From: Picocystis sp. L7
Lineage: Eukaryota; Chlorophyta; Picocystophyceae; Picocystales; Picocystaceae
Direction of reading: 5' to 3'
Assembly: GCA_020975725.1 (NCBI GenBank)
Contig: QXJR01000007.1
Location: forward strand, 769,246 to 833,245
DNA: 64,000 nucleotides
The notes under the pieces were generated by a model that was given only the letters and a program-made list of their open reading frames with translations, made no database searches and was not told where the DNA came from. The position numbers and the translations under genes are program-made. Positions 1-9,870 of the stretch are shown here, one piece after another (within the stretch, counting starts at the first letter, position 1; each line of letters starts with the position of its first letter).

Positions 1-192
1 GCCCTCTACAAAGGATGGGTGGACTCCCCTGGCCGCGGGCTGCACTTTCATCTTCAATGATGCATACGCATGTGCAGGAGCGCAGGACCGTCAGACTGGA
101 TAGCTAATCCGTTATCCCAAGCATTTATGAGGGATGCTCGGTTGCGAAGGTGAAGGGGGGAAGGCAGAATGTCTGCCCTGCTTCCATTCCAA

Positions 193-1215
193 TTACTCGA
201 TGTGGAAGTGCAACCCACGCAGCATCTCTAGTGCACAATCGCTATATCCGCTTCCTCCACGGCACGGTCGCACCTGCTCCAAGATCTCCAAAGCTTGGGC
301 AAAGCTCTTCTCTTGTCCACGTCTGCCGCACATCACGTTCTTCCTCACTTCCTCGGGCACGCAGGCCAGCATCATCCTCGGCGCCCCGTACACTTCTTCT
401 GCCATCGCGTGCGCATGGGCTTCTTCTGGTTTCATGGGTCCCATCCATCGCCTTGCATCTTGCAGCACGGATGGATCGGTCGCCATGGCCAGCACACGTT
501 CGAACAGGGCTCTTTTGACCCCGTAATGTACGGGGTGTTCCTCTCTCCACTGGAGATCTTCAGGGACGGCCACGTTCCAATCCAGGTGTTCTTCTAGCGT
601 TTTTCCATGGATGTCTTGTCCTCTTTCTTTCCTCCATCGCTGCACCAGGTGTTTGCGTATTCCGTTTCTGTGTCTTCTACCGACCACGGCCACCACGTTC
701 TCTGCACCGTGTTCTTCCATCGCCATGGCCAGCGCACGTGCCATGCCTGCATCTCTCTCGTCCACCACCACGCGTTGGAAGGCGTCTTTCCTCCTCCGAG
801 TCACGTCCGTGTTCATGCAGCACGTCCCGCTCCTGGCGACGGTCCTCTCGTAGTTGCGCGCCACCTCTTCCGCGTAGGCCTCGTCCAGCTCTTCCACGCG
901 GCTTCCGAACAGCAGGCGCGCGTAGGTGATCCGCTTGGGACGATCCGCAGCCACCACGCGTGCGCCGCAAGCCAAGGCGGCGGCGTGCGCCATCGCTTCT
1001 GGCGGCGTCGCTTGGCCGCTTCCCAAGCGAGGCGTTCCACTCCGTTCAATCATCTGCAAGCTCTCTTCGCGGCTGGTTTCCATCACCACGGCCTTGGGAC
1101 GTCTACGTAGGATGTGTTGGTACGCTTCCATCGCGTCCGCCATCCCTCTTCCGCGATGTTCCACGCCAAACACCTGCGGCATGCGCCATGCCATCCCGTT
1201 CCCAAACGAATGCAT
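193..1215 (-). CDS. TraB/PrgY-family (TraB domain) protein
   Basis: The protein has the TraB signature in order: a GVEH motif close to the start (the family's GTxH-like element), a VVMETS strand, an AADRPKRIT segment, an ERDAGMA helix and a VVAVVGRRHRNGI motif near the C-terminal third. TraB proteins of algae and plants are poorly understood membrane-associated or metal-dependent hydrolase-like proteins, and some act at mitochondria or ER. The start at 1215 is chosen because the domain begins about 17 residues later. The frame stays open upstream to about 1590 and could supply an N-terminal targeting segment. No C-terminal membrane helices are obvious. Family assignment is from motif recognition; the biochemical role is unknown. 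Confidence 0.7.
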   Translation of the reverse strand: MHSFGNGMAWRMPQVFGVEHRGRGMADAMEAYQHILRRRPKAVVMETSREESLQMIERSGTPRLGSGQATPPEAMAHAAALACGARVVAADRPKRITYARLLFGSRVEELDEAYAEEVARNYERTVARSGTCCMNTDVTRRRKDAFQRVVVDERDAGMARALAMAMEEHGAENVVAVVGRRHRNGIRKHLVQRWRKERGQDIHGKTLEEHLDWNVAVPEDLQWREEHPVHYGVKRALFERVLAMATDPSVLQDARRWMGPMKPEEAHAHAMAEEVYGAPRMMLACVPEEVRKNVMCGRRGQEKSFAQALEILEQVRPCRGGSGYSDCALEMLRGLHFHIE

Positions 1216-1898
1216 GGTCGCCCATCCAATCCCACACACAACAAATGCATGGAGGAGCGGTGGATCTGGGACCACCCCACCCAACCGAAAAGCAAGTGCA
1301 AGTGCAGGTGCAAGGAAGACGCGTCGATCCCAAAACCACCCGTATACGTCCGCGTTGCAGGAAAAGGACGGGGTGGACCCACCAGACGTGGGATCCCAGA
1401 AGAAGAAGGAAGAGACGAACGACCGTCCCGTCCAGGGTAGACCATCGCCAACCACAACCTCGGGGAAGGAACCCAATCCCGAATGCTCTCGAACGTCCGT
1501 CCTGGCGCAAGCAGTCAAACACATCCACGCATGCACGCATCCATAGCATTGTAGAGCCACACCTGCAACCCTCCACGCATACCAAAACACAAGATGGATG
1601 CAAGTGAGACGGATTCCTCAGACACATGAACCGAGGGACAAGAACCTGACGCCAGTGCGGGAACGCTTCCACGTGCCCCCCACCACCACCGCACACACAC
1701 ATGCGCCGGCGCACGTGCATCCTTACCTTGGGATGGAGAGTTCCACGGACCCATCCGCGCCCTCCCACGTGCAGCAAGGAAGACCCGTCACACACGCACG
1801 CAAGTTCATCCGCGTTGGCAAGCACCCGAACCACCCTGAAACGCATGGTCTCCTTCGACTGCGCCCCGGATCCTAACCCTGTAGACGTTCGGATCCGT

Positions 1899-2727
1899 TC
1901 AACCGAAGTACACTGAAGCGGGAGAGCAGTGTTCCGGAATACCCGGCATGGGACGGAGCTTCTTCCAAATGTCCAGGGCCATTTTGATCTGTTCCAGCTG
2001 GGCCACGTTGTCTTGACTGTGCTGGAAGGTCACGGGGAGCGGTAGCTCTCCACGCGGCCCTTCTTTCCCGGACAGCTGGGTGATCAAGCACTCGCTCCTT
2101 TGGATCAAGCGACGCACGATATCCGTGGAAAAGAAGGGCTGGCGGACCACGTCGTTCAGGAAATCCGAACGGAGCAAGAAGCCGCTGTATTTGTCGTGTT
2201 TCTTGAGGATCTTGACCAGAGCAGCGTAGTTGAGCGTGCTCCAGTTGAGCATCATGACCATCCCACCGTGAAGTTGGATGGCGTCGCTCAAGAGCGTGGT
2301 CCTAGTGGCTTCGTTCTCCCCTCCTTTCTGTTCGAGCAACGTGCGGATGCGATCTTCCGCATGCTTGAACGCGATCACGTATTCCTCTTCCTTCTCGAGG
2401 AAGAAGTCGTTGAACCGGTTGATTTCTTGGTCCAAGGTACGCACGAACGCGTCCTCTTCTTTCGTGAGTGGTTTCTTTTCCTCCACCACCTTCCTACGCT
2501 TGCAAGACGATCCGTCTCGGCTCTCTTCTTCTTCCTCCTCCTGTTGGTCCTCGTCTGTGCACTCGTCTCCTTCGTCGGCGGTCTTGGGCGCTTACGGTTC
2601 GTCCTTCTCGTCCACCATCCACGCATGGCCTTGAGCATCTTCTTCAAACGCTAGTAGTCTAGGTACTCTGCGCTTGGGCAATGTGTTGCGCGTCGGACAC
2701 TTCCTTCAACAACTTGCCGAACTTCAT
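1899..2727 (-). CDS. SPX-domain protein, spliced with very short introns
   Basis: SPX domains bind inositol pyrophosphates and signal phosphate status. The start codon at 2727 begins MKFGKLLKE, the canonical SPX N-terminus. The largest exon (2554-1899) carries the SPX C-terminal half, including HGGMVMMLNWSTLNYAALVK and an LKKHDKYSG motif. The pieces are in different frames. An intron at 2595-2555 (41 nt, donor GTAAGC, acceptor CACAG) restores the frame between the LKKMLKAMRG helix and an acidic linker followed by KRRK. A second intron at 2700-2651 (50 nt, GTG...CTACTAG) would join the first nine residues, but it skips sequence resembling the usual YLDYK strand, so this junction is uncertain. 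The protein is SPX only, about 240 residues, with no EXS, RING or MFS partner seen. Confidence 0.7.
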
Positions 2728-4127
2728 CGCGATGGGAAAGACTGTCCGTTCCTACTGGTGCTATGAAGGGGGAAAATTTCGGTAGCAAGCTTGCATAAGC
2801 TTGTAGAAGTTTATGTATGCGACTACGGAGATCCCCACAAAAGCTGCATAAAAGGTGTGGTCGTGGCCACAAAGCTTGCAGAAGTGGGTGGACACGAACA
2901 GAGCAAAGGGTGGGAAGGAACAACCTTTCGTGGTCGGGAGCATCTTCATATGGAAAGCTTGGAAGAGATGCCGTCTTCTCGATGCATAAGGTGCCGAATA
3001 GCATGGGCTCCATTACAAAAGTAAAACCTCTCGAGCTTGAACTTAAAGACACGAAACCCCGATTCGACCATTCACGACGCACTTTCACCCTTCGTCTTTT
3101 GCATTACAATGGTAGTGCAAGCCTTTGGAGTGGTTGAGCCATCCCTTGAAGTGGGAAATCCATGTCAAGCAATTCAAAGAACCAACCGTTTATTCACATT
3201 GCAAAATCAAAGTACATAGCTAGTAGTCACGTTCAAAGGCATGTACACATGGCCACATTGGTCGATGCCTCATGCTTTTCGCTTGGCGACAAATCGTCTT
3301 GGTTCTGCCCTTTGCATCCACTTTGCAAGGCAGCAAGAAGTAACACGCAGTCCACGAAATCGAACTTCTACTTGATCTAAGGGTTGTGAGACGAAGCATG
3401 CCACATGCGGAGTTTGATTTCGCGTTTCCTCGGGCGGAAAGAGGTAGATCACACGAATAAGCTAAGAGTTTGCACGTAACTCAGGAAAAGCTTAGCTTAT
3501 GTAAGCTTGCATGAAGATTCGCATGTAAGCTTTTTCACAGCACTAGCCCCCACCCCACCCCCCAAGAGATCGAGTTCGTCTCTTTACTTTCCCATTCGAA
3601 AACGGATCTACAACGGGAAGCGGAAGTCCCTTTCGAAACCTGGACCACCCCATTTGGACCGAAAGAGGAAACATTAATAGAAAGGAATGGAGCGGATGGG
3701 AGGGTACGAGATTCGAAACTTCGGGGAAACAACCACACAAACAACGACGAAACGGACGGGACCTACACCCTTGCTTGATTGCATTACATTGCATTGCATT
3801 GATCACTCGATTGCAATCGCGCAACACCACACATGTGCCATGTTGGACAATCCGTGGATTCGAATGTCGGTCGGACCGTGCCCACATCGTCGCGAAAGCA
3901 AACACAATTTAAAGTGGAAGAGTACAAAACCGCACGTATATCCTATGCTATGCGTGAAGAAATATCCATTTGTGCCTCCACTTCGAAGAGGTAAAGGGAC
4001 ATCGAACGCGCTTGTGTTTCTTGAGACTCAAACCAACACCAACACCCCTCCATTGCTTGATTACAACATGGTTGAAAGCAGAGTGTGAGGTCGTCCGACC
4101 CTTCGGTGCGCATCCGTCACGCGCGTT
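2728..4127. other. intergenic, AT-richer, no gene recognised
   Basis: Short open frames occur on both strands but none shows a recognisable domain or consistent coding character. The stretch contains simple motifs such as repeated TTGCATT around 3780-3800 and a CCCTTTCGAAAC motif near 3630. I see no RNA gene. Confidence 0.4.
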
Positions 4128-4420
4128 CACGCGTTGACATCACCCACCAACGGCATGAATTCCACCTCGTCCGCTCCGAGGGGCCCGACATCAGACTTGG
4201 CGATTGCGACACCCGGCTTGTACGGCACAAGTTCCCGTACCCCTCGACCGAAAAACCTGCCATACTACTGCAATGAGCCGTCATAGAACTCGTCAATCGA
4301 TCTCGGAACGTTACGTACCAACGCGCAATAGTTCCGGTAGCCCTTTGCCTTTTTCTGATTCCTCGAGCCATTGCACCATGGCTTCCCAAGCAGTCGCTAG
4401 AAGGGAGGATATCTCGTTGC
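4128..4420 (-). CDS. 3' exons of an unidentified spliced gene (tentative)
   Basis: Two blocks of protein-like sequence lie in different frames. The upstream block (about 4420-4315) reads LLATAWEAMVQWLEESEKG and continues to LLRVG. The downstream block (4256-4128) contains RELVPYKPGVAIAKS and ends at a TGA. A 58-nt GT-AG intron (4314-4257, donor GTAACG, acceptor GGCAG) would join them in frame. Exons further upstream, toward 4750, could not be placed. No family was recognised, so this is reported only as a likely broken-up gene that simple ORF scanning misses. Confidence 0.3.
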
Positions 4421-4758
4421 CTCAGTTCCCACGACATCCATGTACTACACTTATAGATGTGCAAGGTCATCCAATGGCTTTAGGGACCGTTTTCGCTCCC
4501 AAGCGCACCTCACGTGGGATGGCACGGTTTCGGACAGGCCTTTTGCTTCTGATTCTCGCGTTCCACTGCTCTTGAAGGAACCAGCATAGCCCCCTGCCTT
4601 TTCACCTCGAAGGCTGCGTCTAGTCGAACGAGAATAGTCGATGAAATCGTGTTTCAACTCGGCCCGGAATTTCCCGGACCGAGCTTGGCCCTTTCATGGA
4701 TGGGGCAAGGGAAGGGCCTCGGTTTATCCTGGTTCGGACAGCCAGGGCAAACGAAGCC

Positions 4759-5373
4759 CTAAACCCTTGAGAATAAACTCTCGCTTGGCCCAGGTGCAAT
4801 GGAACTCCTGGCCGAGTGATGTTCGTCGGCACCTTCCGCTTCACCTGCAGCTTCTTCCTCTTCGTCTTCGAGCCATCCTTTCTCTTGGAGCGATTGGATC
4901 ATGTTTCGGATGTCTTCTGCTGCATTTGGGTCCATCTTTTTCACCTTCAGTGCTCTGGCCACAGGATTCCCTTTTTTGAGCGTGGTGGCTTTTTCGCAGC
5001 ACGTCCTCTTGGGACAGAGGTACGCCGACCTTCCGGTCCACCTCTTGTACGTCCTTGGTTCGACTTCCTCCTCTTGTTCTCCGGACTGATTCGTTTCGTC
5101 TTTCTTACGGGCCGGATGGTTCCAGTCCACCACCACTTCCACGTGCGTCCGTTCGTCGTCTTGGTCGGTGTCTTCGTCTGCACACACCACGCGCACCACC
5201 CGCACCATTTCGGTTTGGGGTCGTATCTTTCGACAGTTCACGCACGTCCTGGCGTGTTCTTTTCTCATTTGGACCTTGGTCCATCCTTGTCTGTCTTTTT
5301 TCTGTTTCGAGGGTCTGTCTTTGGCCCTGATCCTCCCTTTCTTCCCTTGGATCGTCGGCATGCACCGCGCCAT
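4759..5373 (-). CDS. YlxR (DUF448) family RNA-binding protein, probably plastid
   Basis: The 204-residue protein holds a YlxR fold: RTCVNCRKIRPQTEMVRVVR near residues 43-62 and a GRSAYLCPKRTCCEKA segment near 114-129. These match the bacterial TCxxCRxxxP and GRGAYxCP motifs. Bacterial YlxR is a small RNA-binding protein encoded next to nusA/infB and linked to RNase P and transcription regulation. A nuclear green-lineage copy is likely plastid-derived. A basic N-terminus (GKKGRIRAKDRPSKQKK) precedes the domain and a highly acidic tail follows it. A charged insert (about 70-105) splits the domain. It is divergent from NDUFS5, with a GA-rich low-complexity block between them. Targeting is inferred from family history only. 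Confidence 0.72.
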   Translation of the reverse strand: MARCMPTIQGKKGRIRAKDRPSKQKKDRQGWTKVQMRKEHARTCVNCRKIRPQTEMVRVVRVVCADEDTDQDDERTHVEVVVDWNHPARKKDETNQSGEQEEEVEPRTYKRWTGRSAYLCPKRTCCEKATTLKKGNPVARALKVKKMDPNAAEDIRNMIQSLQEKGWLEDEEEEAAGEAEGADEHHSARSSIAPGPSESLFSRV

Positions 5374-5440
5374 CCCACACGTCCCCCCCCCACATCCAGC
5401 AGGACATCACCGAGAACAGCAGAGGGTAGCACAGGGACAG

Positions 5441-5690
5441 CGTAGCCGAGAGAGGGTGAGACGGACAGAGGGAGAGGGAGAGGGACAGAGGGAGAGGGAG
5501 GGACAGAGAGAGAGGGAGAGGGAGAGGGGGGGACAGAGGGAGAGAGTAGCTGAGAGGGAGAGGGAGGGCCAGAGGGAGAGGGAGGGCCAGAGGGAGAGGG
5601 AGTGAGGGACAGAGGGGGAGGGAGTGAGGGACAGAGGGGGAGGGACAGAGGGAGACAGTAGCTGAGAGGAAGAGGGAGTGACAGGTGGAG
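5441..5690 (+). repeat. GA-rich microsatellite/minisatellite
   Basis: About 250 bases consist of iterated GAGAGG, GGGACAGAG and GTAGCTGAGAGG units with no pyrimidine-rich interruption on this strand. The repeat lies between the divergent YlxR and NDUFS5 start codons and explains the long arginine/glutamate and serine/proline reading frames that cross it on both strands. Confidence 0.9.
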
Positions 5691-5732
5691 AGGGAGAGAA
5701 ACCCTTGGGAACGTGGTGGCGCGCGTGGTGTG

Positions 5733-6165
5733 ATGGCGTCTGGATTCGGACTCGGCGGACAACAAGGACGGTGCTATCCGTTCTGGCGGGAATACCAGGA
5801 GTGTTTGAGGACCCACGGACCGGAAGAAGCCTTGGAAGAATGCCCTCGCGTGAGAGAAGATTACTACGAATGCTTGCACCACCGCAAAGAGGTGAGGGAC
5901 GCACCACGTGCGACACGAATGGCACGCCAACGTGCACCCCGTGCCATGCACGAGAGGCGCGACGCACGTGCCTTGAGATCGAAACAAGGGGACGAGAGAG
6001 GCGGCGGATGGGTGCGAAGCACGTGGAGAAGAGGGGAGCTGACGACCGAAGCAGTACGCCAGGCACAACGCCATCCGCAGGGAAGTCCTCAAGAAACAGA
6101 CGCAAACGCCATCCCAGGGCGCCCAAGCGGTGGATGGAAAGGTCCACACCGAAGAACAAGCGTGA
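5733..6165 (+). CDS. NDUFS5: Mitochondrial complex I subunit NDUFS5 (15 kDa, Cx9C)
   Basis: Exon 1 (5733-5891) gives MASGFGLGGQQGRCYPFWRE followed by ECL, ECP and ECLHHRKE. This is the cysteine pattern of the NDUFS5 / 15-kDa subunit of NADH:ubiquinone oxidoreductase, a twin-Cx9C intermembrane-space protein folded through Mia40. A 163-nt intron (5892-6054, GTGAGG...GCAG, phase 0) leads to exon 2 (6055-6165), which continues YARHNAIRREVLKKQ. The spliced protein is 89 residues, a normal length for the plant form. The intron is required because the unspliced frame runs into unrelated arginine-rich sequence. The start is the first methionine that matches the family N-terminus. Confidence 0.85.
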
Positions 6166-6484
6166 CACTTGCCACGTGGACGTCCATCCGCATCGAAGGA
6201 GTGGACGAGAAGGAGAGAAGGAGGTAGGAAAAGGGGACGATCCGGCGCGTCTTGGATTCCCGAATTCACGGCCCACGTCGGGGATGGCGGCGAAGGTGTA
6301 CGACGACAGAGGTGCGCGCACGAACAACCACGATGGACGGACGGATCCTTGCCATCCTTCCGTCCACGAAGCGAGGTCCGTACCGTCCTCTCGCGCCTCT
6401 GCGACGTGTGCGCCCACGTCTCCTCCCGTGGAATAAATCGCCGTGGCAGGACGCACACCTTCCTGCACGTGCACGTCTGCTGCC

Positions 6485-7513
6485 TTATTGATGGTGGATG
6501 GATTGGCTTCCCGCTTCGTTCCACTTGCGTATGATCTGACTGGCGATCTCGTAGGCCACGAGGAAGATGGCGGAAGACGGCATCTTGTACAGCAGCCTCG
6601 GCGTGACGCCACGGAGGAAACCGCGTGGACCGCTCTCGTGCCACACTTGCTTCGCCGCCGAGCTCCACGCGCCTTTCCCAGGCCTCATCTTCCCTTGTGC
6701 GGTCATCATGCGGGTCTTGACCACGTCCATGGGCGTGGTGAGCACGCACGCCACCGCGCCGGAGAGCGCGCCACGTCCCAGTGCGTGCACCGCGCGTTTC
6801 CCGCGACCTTTCGTAGGTTGGACGTCGACCTTGGCCTGCGCCTGGGACGGTTTGGAACGTCGCTTGAGCGTTTCGTAGGTGCCGAACTGGGCCATGGCGT
6901 ACGGTATGTCACGCACCAGCTGTGCGCCATATCCGCGATAGAATCCACGTGCGCCGTCTTGACGTGCGATGGACACCACGGCGTCGACGGCGTGGCGATG
7001 GAGACCGGTCTGGACGCGCTGCTTGACCACCTCCGGCGGCACGCGAAGGAGGCTGGCGGCCAAGTTGGCGCCACACGCCGCCAAGAGGGTGGTGGTGGCG
7101 CTCGGCGGTCCCAAGCTGCGCTTCAACGATTCGTAGGTGGCGAAGAACACCGCCGAAGAAGGCGCCGAAGCGGCGATGGCGGCGGGCAGACCGCGGTAGA
7201 GCGAACCCAAGCCTTGTGCACGTGCCAATCGGATCACGCAGTCTCCCATGGTGCGATACCTGGATCCGTTCGTGGATTGCATCACCGTCTTTGCCGTGTC
7301 GAACGGTTGCAGGACCAGCTTGGTGGCCAAGGAAGCCACCACACCGGAGGCGCAGTCTTCCGTCCATTGCGGCACCTTCCGAAACCCACGCCTGCCCACC
7401 TTTCCATCCCCTTCCATCCCTGTACGAGACCTCCCCGATGCACCCCTTCGTGCGTCCTGCACGTGTGCTTCACCGACCACCACCACCGCGTCGGTTGGCG
7501 CCTCCATCGCCAT
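6485..7513 (-). CDS. Mitochondrial carrier family protein (SAM-carrier-like)
   Basis: Three tandem carrier repeats are visible with signatures PFDTAKT, PPEVVKQRVQTG and PMDVVKTRMM, each followed by the usual glycine/aromatic loop (YRGLPAA, YRGYGAQLVRD, LRGVTPRLLYK). The RVPPEVVKQR form of the second signature and the total length (342 residues from 7513) resemble S-adenosylmethionine carriers (SAMC/PET8), which import SAM into mitochondria and, in plants, plastids. The N-terminal ~45 residues before the first repeat are variable and could be a targeting extension. Substrate is inferred from the second-repeat motif only; another SLC25 substrate is possible. Confidence 0.82.
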   Translation of the reverse strand: MAMEAPTDAVVVVGEAHVQDARRGASGRSRTGMEGDGKVGRRGFRKVPQWTEDCASGVVASLATKLVLQPFDTAKTVMQSTNGSRYRTMGDCVIRLARAQGLGSLYRGLPAAIAASAPSSAVFFATYESLKRSLGPPSATTTLLAACGANLAASLLRVPPEVVKQRVQTGLHRHAVDAVVSIARQDGARGFYRGYGAQLVRDIPYAMAQFGTYETLKRRSKPSQAQAKVDVQPTKGRGKRAVHALGRGALSGAVACVLTTPMDVVKTRMMTAQGKMRPGKGAWSSAAKQVWHESGPRGFLRGVTPRLLYKMPSSAIFLVAYEIASQIIRKWNEAGSQSIHHQ

Positions 7514-7558
7514 CGGAACCGTCCCTCCCCTCGCTCGAACCCAACCCACCCGAAAAGG

Positions 7559-7735
7559 GGAGTTTCTTCTCCAGGATGGGGGTCCTTTTCCCCCTCCCCC
7601 CGTCCTCAGACGAAGGAGGGGAGTTTCTTCTCCACGGTGGGGGTCGTTTTCCCCCTCCCCCCGTCCTCAGACGAAGGAGGGGAGTTTCTTCTCCACGGTG
7701 GGGGTCGTTTTCCCCTGTCCTTACCCGGAGGAGGG
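7559..7735 (+). repeat. 61-bp tandem repeat, about three copies
   Basis: The block starting AGTTTCTTCTCCA recurs at 7561, 7622 and 7683 with a 61-base period. Each copy is followed by GTTTTCCCCCTCCCCCC and GTCCTCAGACGAAGGAGG, and the third copy is truncated. It lies immediately upstream of the carrier gene start. A related GAGAAGAAACTCCCC segment on the opposite strand occurs near 12766. Confidence 0.9.
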
Positions 7736-8334
7736 GAGGGTGTACTGGGGTCACCATCGATCCATGGAGGGGAAAGGACACCACCAAGCGGAATGCAGAG
7801 GAAGGATGGAACCGTAGAAGCGTGCTCCATCCCACACAGGTGGGAAAGGAGGAAGGATGGCAGGTGGAAGGTGGTATCTGCGCCACAGAGGCAACCCACG
7901 CGACCTGCCAACGTAGTTGCGGACACATACGACCACGCACATCGATGACATCCCAACAAAGGAACCATCCACACCCGTGGACGGGACCTCGAGAACCGGT
8001 GGGAAAACCGCGCCCAACTCATCGAACCGATACGGTGGTAAGGGGGTCGAAGAACCAGGTTCCAGATCCAGGAGACGAGTCCGGATGAAAGACGAGCGCA
8101 ACGGACATCCCACACACCGGCAAACGTTCACGAGAAAACCAATGCCACACAATTCCTATCGGAACAACAGTGCGACGGAACGACACGTTCCGTGCCACAG
8201 GTTCCAAGGACACCCAAAGAATCGATTCCTCATCCTTCCCGTCGCGAAGGACGAGGAAGGGAAGCGCCACCCACGACCCTCCCGATCGCGAATCCGCGGG
8301 GGGAGAAACCTGGATGAAGGCAAAACGACAGAAC
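7736..8334. other. intergenic, no gene recognised
   Basis: This holds the upstream region of the carrier gene and the downstream region of the ABC1 kinase. Overlapping frames are open on both strands, but only in proline/arginine-rich low-information sequence. Confidence 0.4.
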
Positions 8335-9870
8335 TCATGCTTCCGCCAGGGCCTTCTTCGCGTACTTGTTCCACTGCTTGGCGGTGGAAAAATCGGAAAT
8401 CTTCATGCCGTACGCCAATCCTCGGATCAATTGGACCACACGCATCACGAAAAACATGTCCGATGGAAACTTGGTGATCGCGTTCTTCTTGATTTCGCTC
8501 GATTCCGAGAAGGGGCTTATGACCCCTCGTGTGTCGAACATGTTGCGCGCCACACGTGCTTTCAAACGAGACATGCCCTCCTTCTCGAAGACAACCCCCA
8601 TGGACTCCATGTCCGCGGCAATGGTCTCGTAATCTCTGGAGTTCATCGACACCACCAGCTTGGCAAACGCCTTGCGCTCCTCCGGGGTCAGCTGCTTGGA
8701 TTGTCCGTAGTCAAGCAGCGCCACCTGCGCTCCTTTCCTCACCAAGATATTACCCGGGTGAGCATCGGCTTGGAAGAGTCCGGTCTCCAAGATCTGCTTC
8801 CCGTAGGCCTCGCAGATGTTAGACAAGATCCTCCTCTTGGCGATCTGCCTCTGGCGCCGGGACACGTTCGCTAGCTTGTCCTTCATCTCGTCCAACCTGC
8901 ACCCGTCGACGAAGTCCATCACCAGTACCCGGCGTGAAGTGAGCCCCTCGACGCTGTGAGGTACGGTGACTTGCTTTCGGATTCCCCTCAGGTTGTTGTG
9001 TATCTGATCCATGATCCTGGCCTCCCTCTCGAAATCGAATTCCAGCTTGATCTGCTTGTGGAGCTCGTCTACCGCGGAGACCAGATCGAAGTTTATTTCC
9101 CTCTGGCTCAAGAACTTGGCCAGCTTGCGCAGGTTGGCAAGGTCTTGAAGCATTTTGCCCTCCGCAGAAGGATACTGCACCTTGACCGCCACGGTTTGTC
9201 CACCTTTTCTTGCCTTGCGCTTCCCATGCGGTCGGACCGCCACATTCAGCACCTGTCCTCCCCGAAGGACTTCTGGGTCCACTCCTGGATTCATGTGGAC
9301 AAGTTCCTTCATGCTCATGTGGTGGCGCTTGGCAATGCTGAATCCTGTATCACCCTTGCGCACTTGGTACGTCCGGCACTCTGGTTGCGCTCGCAGCTTG
9401 GCTTTGTGCACTTGGGCAAGTGATGCAGAGCCCAAGGGATGTTCAAGATCGATCCATTCAAACATGTCTTCCAAGGCCTTCCCTTTTCCCACCTCTTCTT
9501 CTATGACTTTCCTGGTCTCTTGTGCTCCCATGGGTGGAACACGATCCTGCAGCTGTCGCAGCTCTTCACACACGGGTTTGGGCACGAAATCCGGCCTGGA
9601 TCCCAGAAACTGTCCCACTTTGACGTAGAAACCACGTAGATCTATGCACAACTGGTACATGTCGGCACCAGCACGTCGATGGTGTCGTTCCCAGTCCTCC
9701 AGATGGAGCTCTTGGGCTCTGGGCTGCGACTTGCGCATCCCATCCAACACCGCCATGCGCGCCTGTTGGACCTTGTAACCCAAGTAGATCCCTCCGGCCC
9801 TCCTCCAGAACTCCAAGGTGCGCCACAAACGCTCCGGAAGATCCCTCCTCGCGTCCTCGGAGGTCGCCAT
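8335..9870 (-). CDS. ABC1/UbiB-family atypical kinase with inserted LysM domain
   Basis: The 511-residue protein is an ABC1/ADCK/UbiB atypical kinase. It shows the KxGQ motif (KVGQFLGSRPDFVP, residues 84-97), the alanine-rich loop GSASLAQVH (147-155), the VAVKVQYP lysine strand (227-234), catalytic QADAHPGNILV (367-377) and a metal-binding LLDYG (385-389). Plant family members act in plastids and mitochondria on prenylquinone metabolism. Unusually, residues ~166-212, between the alanine-rich loop and the ATP-site lysine, form a LysM domain (TYQVRKGDTGFSIAKRH, then MNPG and LRGGQVLNV). The insert and its basic linker add about 65 residues in the small lobe. The start at 9870 precedes MATSEDARRD, although the frame remains open upstream. 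No frameshift or stop interrupts either domain. Confidence 0.9.
   Translation of the reverse strand: MATSEDARRDLPERLWRTLEFWRRAGGIYLGYKVQQARMAVLDGMRKSQPRAQELHLEDWERHHRRAGADMYQLCIDLRGFYVKVGQFLGSRPDFVPKPVCEELRQLQDRVPPMGAQETRKVIEEEVGKGKALEDMFEWIDLEHPLGSASLAQVHKAKLRAQPECRTYQVRKGDTGFSIAKRHHMSMKELVHMNPGVDPEVLRGGQVLNVAVRPHGKRKARKGGQTVAVKVQYPSAEGKMLQDLANLRKLAKFLSQREINFDLVSAVDELHKQIKLEFDFEREARIMDQIHNNLRGIRKQVTVPHSVEGLTSRRVLVMDFVDGCRLDEMKDKLANVSRRQRQIAKRRILSNICEAYGKQILETGLFQADAHPGNILVRKGAQVALLDYGQSKQLTPEERKAFAKLVVSMNSRDYETIAADMESMGVVFEKEGMSRLKARVARNMFDTRGVISPFSESSEIKKNAITKFPSDMFFVMRVVQLIRGLAYGMKISDFSTAKQWNKYAKKALAEA
9235..9375 (-). other. LysM domain inside the ABC1 kinase
   Basis: Residues 166-212 of the kinase fit the LysM pattern Y-x-V-x-x-GDT-x-x-x-IA, a spaced L and N, then L-x-x-GQ-x-L-x-V. 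LysM modules bind N-acetylglucosamine-containing glycans such as peptidoglycan or chitin. A basic linker (RPHGKRKARKGG) returns the chain to the kinase fold. Confidence 0.85.

Noticed and set aside
193-518. Plus-strand frames at the window start
   Set aside because: Antisense shadows of the TraB-family gene.
5265-6749. 494-codon minus-strand frame rich in Ser/Pro/Leu
   Set aside because: It is created by the GA-rich repeat read in antisense and covers the YlxR leader and NDUFS5; no domain.
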